A DNA stretch of 42,361 nt from Novosphingobium sp. GTDB lineage: Bacteria; Pseudomonadota; Alphaproteobacteria; Sphingomonadales; Sphingomonadaceae. Every line of letters starts with the position of its first letter. The stretch's first letter is position 1. Of this stretch, positions 1 to 6,977 are shown one piece after another. The DNA is taken from the NCBI RefSeq assembly GCF_020852455.1, contig NZ_JADZAT010000002.1, positions 1-42,361 on the forward strand. The letters run 5' to 3'. Below the pieces are notes generated by a model. It saw only the letters and a list, made by a program, of their open reading frames with translations, made no database searches and had not been told where the DNA came from. A program made the translations under genes and the position numbers.

Positions 1-558
1 AGCTGGGCGGGAACGGCCCGGAAGTCGGGACCGGGTGCGCGGCCGTTGAGGGACCGCCAGAAACGGCGCGCAGCGTGTGCGCGAAGCTCCAGAAAGGAAT
101 CCATCGGCAGGGTGACGGCATAGAAGGCGGCGGCATCCGGCACCGGCTCGGGAAGCCAGAATTGATGTGCGACGCCATCCACCTGCCAGATGCCGTGCCA
201 GCCATCGGCAGCGCGGCGCAGATCGAGGCCGGCGAGATGGGCAAGCGTCAATATCGGTTCGGTGTCGCCGTCCTTATGCTCGACCGGCGAGAGCATCACC
301 GCTTGCGGTTGAAGGCTCGGACTCCAGATTGGTGGCGGCCGGTCATGCGGCGCGTCGGGATCGCACGGGAAATCGCAACCCCCAGCGATCCGCGAACGCT
401 TCAAGGTCACGGCCGGACGGTCCTCCGGTTAGTGCGATGGTCTGGAACTCCTGACGATAATCGTCATTCCGGCGCAGATATTCCCAAGCGAAACCGGCGG
501 CCGAAATGTGCTTCGCGTGCCTGTATGCCACCGGCGAACGCCAGTCGATGCTAAGCAT
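1..558 (-). pseudogene. DUF6499/DUF2285 protein, frameshifted, 3' end outside window
   Basis: The first frame, from the ATG at 558, gives the DUF6499-type N-terminus (starts MLSIDWRSP, then FAWEYLRRN, ends RWGLRFP). An SD-like GGGAGGTGA precedes this ATG with good spacing, so the upstream in-frame ATG at 588 is not needed. After RWGLRFP the frame runs into TGA at 343-345. The neighbouring frame, from about 371 down to 1, is open and continues the homology as a DUF2285 domain (CDPDAPHD, then WHGIWQVDG, FWLPEP, ARRFWRSLNG). One extra base near 363-372 (TTTCCCGTGC on the coding strand) explains the break. These proteins are regulator-like components of alphaproteobacterial conjugative elements, and their exact role is not established. 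It could be a real frameshift, a sequencing error, or two overlapping genes using a TTG start for the second. The DUF2285 part has no stop inside the window. Confidence 0.7.
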
Positions 559-635
559 GGCGTCACCTCCCAAAGCCGGGGCGCGCAAGGCAGCGCCCAG
601 CCCTTAGAGGTTCAAAGATCGCTGGAAATATAGAA

Positions 636-663
636 GCCGCTCAAAGCAGATACCTTGAGCGGC
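636..663. repeat. Perfect 9-bp inverted repeat between ardA and DUF6499 gene
   Basis: GCCGCTCAA and TTGAGCGGC face each other across a 10-nt loop. It lies about 95 nt beyond the ardA stop and about 80 nt upstream of the DUF6499 start, both on the minus strand. On the minus strand it is followed by TTCTATATTTCC. It could be a weak terminator of ardA or an operator for the downstream gene; the sequence does not decide. Confidence 0.4.
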
Positions 664-725
664 CAGCCCGATCATTCTTGGTTATTTTCTGCTTAACACT
701 ATTTCGATGATTCTGCGAGACGCCC

Positions 726-743
726 GCCCGCAAAAGTGCGGGC
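726..743 (-). terminator. Short hairpin just after ardA
   Basis: GCCCGC/GCGGGC stem with a 6-nt loop, about 15 nt past the ardA stop codon. There is no clean T tract on the minus strand, so it is only a possible intrinsic terminator. Confidence 0.3.
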
Positions 744-758
744 AAGACGCTCCGGCTT

Positions 759-1289
759 TCATTGGCTGGAAAACACATGCACCTCGTCATGTGCGGTTTC
801 GACTGTGAAAAACTCGCCGTTCATTTCAGCGTCGCGGGCCATTGCTTTCCAATCAATGTAGTAGCGTAGCGCCTCGGGGATCGCCATGCCGCTTTCAGCG
901 GTCAAGTCCTCCATGAAGTCGGCAAGGCTGGCGAACTGCCCATGATAGCAGTCTTGCAAGGCGGTTTCGGCTTGGTCCATGTCATCGTCGCACTGATCCA
1001 GCAGGCCAGCGCCTAGCGCGCCATGCTCGGCGATGAAAGCGCCCATGCGTGCCACGGTTTCGATGCCGGCATATTCGCTGATCGTAACGCCCTCGAAGCC
1101 CTCATAATCATGGATGGCATATTCCTCCGCGTGCTCGATGGGGGACTGTGCGAGCATGGCGGCAATCTCGTCCCTGATTTGGTCCGCGTCCTGATCCGCG
1201 TCGATCCAAGCCCCGTGCAGATACCCGTTATTGTAGGCGGCAAGGCAGGCGACATAGATGCGGGGATTGCTGTCGGAAAGGTTGGTCAT
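759..1289 (-). CDS. ardA: ArdA-type antirestriction protein
   Basis: This 176-aa, strongly acidic protein has the layout of ArdA, a DNA mimic that binds type I restriction-modification enzymes and protects incoming plasmid or ICE DNA. Family-like features are the start PRIYVACLAAYNNGYLHGAW, a central YEGFEG segment followed by an acidic middle, and a C-terminal region with FMEDLTAESG. The length matches the family (about 165-180 aa). The ATG at 1289 has GAGGATC about 9 nt upstream. It lies next to a DUF6499/DUF2285 gene, as in many sphingomonad conjugative elements. A cargo of methyltransferases sits on its other side, so an antirestriction gene and a restriction-like cluster share one element. 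Confidence 0.93.
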   Translation of the reverse strand: MTNLSDSNPRIYVACLAAYNNGYLHGAWIDADQDADQIRDEIAAMLAQSPIEHAEEYAIHDYEGFEGVTISEYAGIETVARMGAFIAEHGALGAGLLDQCDDDMDQAETALQDCYHGQFASLADFMEDLTAESGMAIPEALRYYIDWKAMARDAEMNGEFFTVETAHDEVHVFSSQ

Positions 1290-1650
1290 GTCTCTGATCC
1301 TCGCGTTTGGGGTTCAGAGCAGCGAAGCGCCGCTCCTGAACCCTTGCCCGGCGGCGAGCCACGGGTAGCAAGGTGCAGGAGAAGTCTTTGGCACCGTGGA
1401 ATAAATGGAGGGGACCCGCTTGCGGGGAGCGGGCCGTTTATGCCGCGAAAGGCTGGAGAGTTTTCTTGCGCCGCGCGAGGGCAACGCCCTTAGCAATCTT
1501 CTTCGTAACGATCAGATGAGACGCGGCGGCAGTCGCTCCGGCCCGGAGGCGAACGCGCTTTCACATTGCGCTGTAGAGAGCCGGAGGGCCGCCAGTGACA
1601 AAGCCCCGGCGCGAGCGCGGCGAAGCCTCTGGGGATGGGTGAGTAGTTGC
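1290..1650. other. 361-bp non-coding leader upstream of ardA
   Basis: I see no credible gene here. The most notable structure is an imperfect stem-loop at 1401-1441 (ATAAATGG paired with CCGTTTAT, with CCCGC/GCGGG pairing inside), about 110 nt upstream of the ardA start. ArdA genes of conjugative plasmids are often expressed early, sometimes from promoters folded in single-stranded DNA. Whether this hairpin acts that way is speculation. Confidence 0.35.
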
Positions 1651-2757
1651 CTAGCGAGTTTGAGGCAGCACGCGCCACCACGTCGCCCCTCGCTGCGTCT
1701 TCCGTGTGCTGCCGTCTCGCATGCCTTCGTTCAATAGTTTCACGATTTCACGCCCATCTGTGGAAGAAGCATCATGTACTACGAACATGATGCCGTCATC
1801 GCCGCGATCGAAGCGAGCAACCGGATCGGCCATTTCGGCGATCTCGGGAAGCTGTAGCTTCATCGTGTTGGGTGCCTCGCCGGCCTTCCTAGATAGCGTC
1901 ATCGACCTTATACGTCCGGTCCTCGCATCCCGCAAAGTTCGGCTTCCGGCAAAAAAGTGGTCGACGACGCGCAGAGGAATCTGCGTCTGCGTTCGTCCTC
2001 GACCATGTCGAAGTCGCATGACTAAAGATCGTGCAGGCGCAACATCGTCGATCGGAGTCGCAGACTGGCCGAGATCTTCGAGCACAATTTCTAGTTGCCA
2101 TCCAAGGGCTTTGGTGGCGAAGGCAAGCTCGGGCAGATCATCTAGCCTAAAATCCCGTATACGCGGCAACCTTAGTTCGAGAATCGCCTGTCTCTGAGAC
2201 AAATGCATAGACCCCAAGACTTCAACTATCTTTGGCACCATGCTATAGCGTCTGACCAAATCGCGGCGCGCAAGCCGGGTGAGATAACTGTTTACCCGCC
2301 ACCGGTCTGCTCTGCTAATACCCCAGTTTCGTGTCAGCCACTCATAGGCAACTGCCGCACACCGTGCGGCTTCTGAGCGATCAATTCCCTCGGCCAATGC
2401 GAGTAGCGAAAGTGGGGAAGCGTACTCCATCTCGCCATGGTATGCCCCCGTGCTCTCCCACAGCTCTGCCCTTGTGCCAACGTGCACTTTATCGCGCCAG
2501 ATGAATACGTCGATCCATATATCGCCATGAACAGCGGAGCGGAATTGGGAAGCATCGAGAACTTGGGCTTCCGTCGTCGAGTACAACTCGAAAGCGCTGA
2601 TATGAGCAGCAGGGTCGCCTGGTGCTGATGGTATCGCGGCATGAAGTGCGTTTGCAGTCGGGGAAGTCGCGAAGAGCGGCAAAGCGAGGCCATGGTCGGT
2701 CAAACGCTCGTAAGCAATGAGCACCATAGTTAGGTCGCTATCACCAAGGGCGGTCAT
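1651..2757 (-). CDS. Unrecognised protein, defence-cargo gene (368 aa)
   Basis: I do not recognise the family. The protein is soluble, with no signal peptide or obvious membrane span. An early beta-rich stretch carries GDIWIDVFIWRDKVHVGTR (about residues 78-97). A helical centre follows (AVAYEWLTRNWGISRADRW; QRQAILELRLPRIRDF), and then a basic C-terminal third rich in Arg/Thr. Its ATG overlaps the stop of the preceding gene (ATGA, 2754-2757), which implies translational coupling and a joint function with the 2754-3587 protein. It is the last gene of the minus-strand cargo run. Base composition is lower in G+C than the chromosomal genes, consistent with horizontal transfer. I assign no biochemical function. 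Confidence 0.75.
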   Translation of the reverse strand: MTALGDSDLTMVLIAYERLTDHGLALPLFATSPTANALHAAIPSAPGDPAAHISAFELYSTTEAQVLDASQFRSAVHGDIWIDVFIWRDKVHVGTRAELWESTGAYHGEMEYASPLSLLALAEGIDRSEAARCAAVAYEWLTRNWGISRADRWRVNSYLTRLARRDLVRRYSMVPKIVEVLGSMHLSQRQAILELRLPRIRDFRLDDLPELAFATKALGWQLEIVLEDLGQSATPIDDVAPARSLVMRLRHGRGRTQTQIPLRVVDHFFAGSRTLRDARTGRIRSMTLSRKAGEAPNTMKLQLPEIAEMADPVARFDRGDDGIMFVVHDASSTDGREIVKLLNEGMRDGSTRKTQRGATWWRVLPQTR

Positions 2758-3587
2758 GCAGCTAAGGCTCCGAGCCGGCGCTTCATAATTTGGGTGATGA
2801 TGTCAGCAAACGAATCTGGTGTTTCGTTAGGACGCCAATCGTAGGTTTCAAAATCTACATTCAAGCCACGAATAGAATTTAGAAATTCAGTGTTTGTTCC
2901 GTTCGGATCCTCAAGTAGTTGTTCTGGGAAGATTAATAACCGACCGTGCCCTTGCCTGAGATCTACGGACTGAGCATACGCGAGTTCTATGGCTGAAGCG
3001 CGACGGTCCGGTTTATCGCGGCCCGTGGAGGCAAGCGAAGCAATACGGAGCCAATTCTGAGCTACGGACCGCCAAATTGGAACTGTGCCAGAAAGCCCTG
3101 ATCTAATCCTCGCATCAAAATATTCATCAACTCCTCCGAAAGCCCATGTGATGTGCCGTAGAGCTGACGCTAAGTCGGGCTCAAGTTCATAATCATCGAT
3201 GTAAATTGAAGGGTCTGCGACCTCGTCATAAAAACCCGCCATGTATGCGCCGGTATCAAACGGATACACGTGGTATGGAGCCGGAAGCGCGTCCGGGGAC
3301 AGCGCTATCGCGAACGGAAAGAAGTTTAGCTGATCACTTTTTTCACCGCCTCGACCGAAGCGATAAGCAGGACGTGCAACGAAAAAGTAAACGAGTTCTT
3401 TACCAAAAACGTTGCATTGACGTCGCTCTAAAATTCCTTGATCGATGATACGCCTTCCCCAGCCTACTGAGGTAACATGTATTAGGTCAGGAGGAGAGAT
3501 AGACACCGTTGGATAAGCCGCCTTGGCAAGCTCAACGAGCTCACGATTAGCGGCAACTCCACGAGGCTTTCTCTTGGCGTCTGTCAT
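2754..3587 (-). CDS. Conserved unknown protein, possible ART/DarT-like fold (277 aa)
   Basis: The function is unknown. The N-terminus has the pattern LIHVTSV...I..GIL followed by ELVYFFVARPAYR. A central VYPFDTGAY motif follows, and a C-terminal RRASAIEL ... LLIFPEQLL. The order H-x-T, I-x3-G, then a late Glu in an R-R-x(3)-I-E context recalls DarT and other ADP-ribosyltransferase-fold proteins, but this is layout resemblance only. The G+C content is the lowest in the window. AAGGAG lies upstream of three stacked in-frame start candidates, TTG 3593, GTG 3590 and ATG 3587; I chose the ATG, though the SD spacing suits TTG or GTG better. It overlaps the 1651-2757 gene by 4 bp. The 163-bp gap to the methyltransferase gene upstream could hold its own promoter. 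Confidence 0.72.
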   Translation of the reverse strand: MTDAKRKPRGVAANRELVELAKAAYPTVSISPPDLIHVTSVGWGRRIIDQGILERRQCNVFGKELVYFFVARPAYRFGRGGEKSDQLNFFPFAIALSPDALPAPYHVYPFDTGAYMAGFYDEVADPSIYIDDYELEPDLASALRHITWAFGGVDEYFDARIRSGLSGTVPIWRSVAQNWLRIASLASTGRDKPDRRASAIELAYAQSVDLRQGHGRLLIFPEQLLEDPNGTNTEFLNSIRGLNVDFETYDWRPNETPDSFADIITQIMKRRLGALAA

Positions 3588-3750
3588 CACCAAATTTCAC
3601 TCCTTCCACCTGAAGTTTGAGCAACCTGCGGAGGTTGCCGCAAGCTAAGAAGCTCGCATGTTCGGGACTACCTTCCCAGATCGGGCGGCCCATCGATCCA
3701 CGTGAAGATATAAACGCTGCCGCGTGCCGGTTTCCAGTCCTCGAAAACCG

Positions 3751-4617
3751 TTACTCCGCTGCAAGCGTAGAAGGCTGAATTCCCATCACCTCATCGTACC
3801 GCCTAACCTTCGCGCCCTTCGACCGAGAGACGCCAGGCTTTGCAAATATAATGATGTATTCGTGCACGTTCTTGAAGAGGAAATTCGGTGGGTAAGGGTA
3901 GCTCCCGAATATCGGTCGTTGGCCATTTGCTGAACCCCAGCGACCTCCGGTTCCGTCCTTCGACCAGATGATCTCGTTTATCATTACAAGGCCTATTTCG
4001 CGCAGCATCACACCAATGTCCGTACTGAGCGGGAACGTGAGTAGCCCGTGATCGGTCATCTGGTTGACATTCGCAGTTACAACGCACAGCTTCCGCCCTG
4101 GCCGGAGCACTCGGTAGCACTCCTTAAATACTTGTCGGAGTTCATCCAGAAAGTCGACGTAACTTCCTGCGGTGCCAATGTCGGTGTTTCGGCCCCCGTA
4201 GTCTGCCTTGTCCCAATAGGGAGGGCTGGTGACGATCAGGTCGATGCTTCCGTCGTCAATTCCAGATAGATCGCGAGAGTCGCCTTGGCGTGCCTCGAAA
4301 GCGTTAAGGTCGAGTTGCTCCCTTTCCACCCTCGACCGCATCTCTTTGACAAAGTCAGCATTCTGGTCAATGCAGATTGTCCGGCGTCCCTCCCGGATCG
4401 CGGCAACCGCCGTTGAGCCGACCCCACCGAAAGGATCGAGCACCGTCTCGCCCCAGAAGCTGAACAACTTGGTTAGGCGCTTGGGAATTTCGGTCGGGAA
4501 GGTTGCCGGGTGGATTTCATGACTGACATTAGCGATACTCCATACCGTCTTTGTATATTCTCGCCACTCTTCTTTGGTGAGTGCGCTGAGCGCCTTTACC
4601 TCTGCACTAGGCTTCAT
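3751..4617 (-). CDS. Site-specific DNA methyltransferase, SPPY type, permuted order
   Basis: AdoMet-dependent amino-methyltransferase (N4-cytosine or N6-adenine) of 288 aa. The AdoMet-binding motif I, DPFGGVGST (Asp61), comes near the N-terminus, after HPATFPTEIP. The catalytic motif IV, TSPPYWDKADYGG (Ser131), comes after it. In the common beta-class enzymes the SPPY block precedes the HPAxFP/DPFxGxGS block, so this protein reads as a circular permutation. The C-terminal part has the typical INEIIWSKDGTGGRWGS and HEYIIIFAKPG segments. The start at 4617 has GGAG with 7-nt spacing and overlaps the stop of the upstream methyltransferase (ATGA, 4614-4617). It probably methylates one strand of an asymmetric site together with that enzyme, or modifies a separate site. 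No nuclease domain is visible. Confidence 0.9.
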   Translation of the reverse strand: MKPSAEVKALSALTKEEWREYTKTVWSIANVSHEIHPATFPTEIPKRLTKLFSFWGETVLDPFGGVGSTAVAAIREGRRTICIDQNADFVKEMRSRVEREQLDLNAFEARQGDSRDLSGIDDGSIDLIVTSPPYWDKADYGGRNTDIGTAGSYVDFLDELRQVFKECYRVLRPGRKLCVVTANVNQMTDHGLLTFPLSTDIGVMLREIGLVMINEIIWSKDGTGGRWGSANGQRPIFGSYPYPPNFLFKNVHEYIIIFAKPGVSRSKGAKVRRYDEVMGIQPSTLAAE

Positions 4618-6518
4618 TTCTGTACTCCTATGTCTCTTTTATTCCTCGCGAGCCGGACTGTGCCGTCGATCGACACCACTTGTCGCTCGAAGTCGCGCAA
4701 CATCGCGGAGGCATCGGTGTCGATACCAATCAGACCCGCTAACAGCATGTCGATCTCGCTTCGCACATCGCCGATCTCTGTTGGTCGAAAAGCAAATGTC
4801 AGCCGGTCGCGATTGGCGCTGCAGATCACGTCTCGCTGTAGACCAGCCCAAGCTGACCTCCCGAGACGCGCAAGCTCTTTCGCTGGTCCCTTCTGAATTT
4901 GCATATTCAGAAGCGGTAGTTCCGCAAGAAACCAAGCTGGCACATGGAAACCGTCGCACTCAACGTGCCATAGCCAATAGGCCATTCGCGACGACAGAAT
5001 CGCCGTCACGATGTCGGCCTCCTCCATTGTTGCGCAGCGCATCCGATTAATTCCGCTGGCGCTCAGCGTTCCGCGCCAGCTGAGCTGGTCGGGGTAGTTT
5101 CGAAACACATTAAGAAAATTATAGGCTGTGCCAGCCACGAATACGTCTGCACTCAATGTAGTTCCGACAATCTCCGATGCGGTCGCCTTTGTCGGTTCCG
5201 GGCGTGCGCCTGATCGAAGTCGGTAAGGCTCTAGCGCGCGGTAGAGTGCGAATTCTGCGCCGGAGCCGAGCTTAGGCACGAGACGTGCTATAGATGCTTG
5301 ACCGATCTTCACAGCTCTCGCCTCCGAAAAGATGGTCGAGCGCTGCCTACTCGTCCACTTCAGAAGACGGCTTGTCCGAATAGACGCAGGCGCCGGCCCA
5401 GGGCGCCGAATTGCAATCGTTGCACGGGTTTTCGCTTCTTCTCCAAATAGGGCGTGTGGCTGACGGTCGAAGAATAGAAGGGTCCACTCCCCTCCGTGGG
5501 CAGTCATCGCTGAGCGGCAGCGCCGGTGATCGCTGGATCGATTCGCGCCAAGAGCTAGTGGCACGACCAGAGCAGCAGCGTCATCCAGACCGCTCGCCAC
5601 TGTCCAACTCATCTCGATGAAGGGAAGATAAAGCGAGGTTGTCGGCCGACCATCGGCCATGTGCACGGCTCCGCCGGTCGCGTAGGGCGGATTACAGATG
5701 AGGCGAAGCGGCCCTTTCCCCGGAGCTAGTCGCGCGCGCAGATCGCCAGACCGGGCAGCCGTGGGCGTATCGACTGCCAGCAGGTTACTTCGAATGGCAG
5801 CCCACGTAGCCAAAGGATTCTGGGTTTCACCCGCAACCTCGGCTAGCAACGTGAAAGCTGCAAAGTCGCAAGCCTGAGGAGAGATGTCACACCCAGTAAG
5901 CCTAGATTCTGCAAATTTTACCCGGTCATCCGCTCGATAACGACGCAATGCAGCCGCTAGGAAGACACCACTGCCGACAGCAGGATCGAGCCACCACTCG
6001 TCAGATTCAGCTCTCGCCGAATCCGCGATGGCTGACACCATGAAATCTGCCACGTCGGCCGGCGTGTAGAATGACCCAACCTTTTTGCGTTCGGCCCGAC
6101 TGAACGAGAGCGACGTATCTCGCATCACATCGAGCCGAGTGGTTCGGCCATAAGTATCAAGCAGATAAGGGAGTAATTCCGACAGGTTCGTTTGGCCGTT
6201 GAGTGGTTCTAGCGGAGCATTGAGCGCCGACCACTCCGCAGAGCTGCCTACGCCAAACCAGCCGTAGGCACGAACGCCGTCAGCCGGAAGACCTGTGCGA
6301 ATCATGTCGACTAGGGTTATAGCGACCGCAGCCCATGCAGCCCTTTCGAGCAAGGGCACTCGCATCATGTCGCGTAAGGACGCATCCTCGATCCAACTAC
6401 CATCCAGCTTAAACTTACGGGCGACGCCAACTGCTGCCAAGACATGCTCACGCAGAGGCGCAACCAAACCTTCAAGCGAGCGCCCTGCTCTGGGCGATGC
6501 CGATCTTACCTTCGTCAT
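4614..6518 (-). CDS. N6-adenine DNA methyltransferase, Eco57I/type I HsdM-like (634 aa)
   Basis: Large adenine methyltransferase of the N6_Mtase/Eco57I group. KKVGSFYTPADVADFMV, the usual lead-in, precedes motif I DPAVGSGVFL (Asp178; Val where Cys is usual). The catalytic motif ICNPPYA lies at Asn276. The C-terminal half (about 330-634) resembles a target-recognition plus helical region (SSRMAYWLWHVECDGFHV; WFLAELPLLNMQ). I see no PD-(D/E)XK or helicase motif, so it is a stand-alone modification subunit and not a complete type IIG enzyme. The start has GAGG 7 nt upstream and overlaps the regulator's stop (6515-6518). It lies second in an operon regulator-MTase-MTase. The nuclease partner is probably the divergent PLD gene; this pairing is inferred from position. 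Confidence 0.88.
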   Translation of the reverse strand: MTKVRSASPRAGRSLEGLVAPLREHVLAAVGVARKFKLDGSWIEDASLRDMMRVPLLERAAWAAVAITLVDMIRTGLPADGVRAYGWFGVGSSAEWSALNAPLEPLNGQTNLSELLPYLLDTYGRTTRLDVMRDTSLSFSRAERKKVGSFYTPADVADFMVSAIADSARAESDEWWLDPAVGSGVFLAAALRRYRADDRVKFAESRLTGCDISPQACDFAAFTLLAEVAGETQNPLATWAAIRSNLLAVDTPTAARSGDLRARLAPGKGPLRLICNPPYATGGAVHMADGRPTTSLYLPFIEMSWTVASGLDDAAALVVPLALGANRSSDHRRCRSAMTAHGGEWTLLFFDRQPHALFGEEAKTRATIAIRRPGPAPASIRTSRLLKWTSRQRSTIFSEARAVKIGQASIARLVPKLGSGAEFALYRALEPYRLRSGARPEPTKATASEIVGTTLSADVFVAGTAYNFLNVFRNYPDQLSWRGTLSASGINRMRCATMEEADIVTAILSSRMAYWLWHVECDGFHVPAWFLAELPLLNMQIQKGPAKELARLGRSAWAGLQRDVICSANRDRLTFAFRPTEIGDVRSEIDMLLAGLIGIDTDASAMLRDFERQVVSIDGTVRLARNKRDIGVQK

Positions 6519-6898
6519 AGACGAACCTCAGGCACCGCCAATAACGCAGTTTTCAACCACCGTTCATTCAGTTCGCGCTCTACGAGCTCAGCCGCGCAAT
6601 CCGAGTTGGACCGCCCAAGCGAATCGGCGTGAGCACGAAACCGTTCAGCGTGATCCGCCTGCACATAGGCAGATACCTTTTTCGAGCGTGCCTCGTGAGC
6701 TGATAACGATCCGGTAACTGGCTGAAGTTGCCGGAGCTCGATCTCGCGCAAAATGAGAAGGGTCAGAAGAGCTGAACCGCTCGTCAGGCCAATTTCCTTA
6801 AGGTAGGCTTCGAATCGAAGATGGCTGTTGGCTCGCACGTACGCATGTACGGCAAGCTTTCCCGCTCTCTCTCTGGATTCTGGATTACACCTCATCAT
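6515..6898 (-). CDS. Small tandem ribbon-helix-helix-like regulator (127 aa)
   Basis: Two similar segments occupy residues about 14-58 and 73-115. Each has the pattern xxAYV(R/Q)A(N/D)...RF.A......G...S.....L..RE(I/L)..R.L. A short strand followed by two helices is typical of CopG/Arc-type ribbon-helix-helix DNA-binding proteins. Normally two chains form the fold; here one chain carries two copies. Two adjacent ATG codons (6898 and 6895) have no Shine-Dalgarno upstream, but a promoter lies immediately before them, so translation is probably leaderless. A perfect palindrome covers the start codon, as expected for an autorepressor. It is the first gene of the methyltransferase operon and overlaps the next gene by 4 bp. 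An antitoxin-like or structural role is possible. Confidence 0.78.
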   Translation of the reverse strand: MMRCNPESRERAGKLAVHAYVRANSHLRFEAYLKEIGLTSGSALLTLLILREIELRQLQPVTGSLSAHEARSKKVSAYVQADHAERFRAHADSLGRSNSDCAAELVERELNERWLKTALLAVPEVRL

Positions 6899-6904
6899 GA
6901 GGTG
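6888..6904. promoter_or_regulatory. Perfect 17-bp palindromic operator over the regulator start
   Basis: CACCTCAT-C-ATGAGGTG is a perfect 8+8 palindrome. It spans the regulator's ATG codons and abuts the -10 element. A further half-site, ATGAGGTG, occurs at 6922-6929, 25 bp away on the same strand, within the promoter spacer and overlapping the -35. Repeated short half-sites are typical RHH operators. Binding would block transcription of the methyltransferase operon and probably also the divergent PLD gene. Confidence 0.7.
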
Positions 6905-6933
6905 AATATGACTGACTCAAGATGAGGTGTCAA
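6905..6933 (-). promoter_or_regulatory. Sigma70-type promoter of the regulator-methyltransferase operon (leaderless)
   Basis: On the minus strand, a consensus -35 TTGACA (6928-6933) and CATATT (6905-6910) are separated by exactly 17 bp. The ATG of the regulator starts 6 nt after the -10, so the transcript should begin at or next to the start codon. Confidence 0.65.
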
Positions 6934-6977
6934 CTGAGTTCATCTTTTGTTCTGATATTATTTGGGGTGTCTCGTTA

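Noticed and set aside
1651..3587. DarTG toxin-antitoxin pair
   Set aside because: The 368-aa partner shows no macrodomain motifs, and similarity of the 2754-3587 protein to DarT is only in layout.
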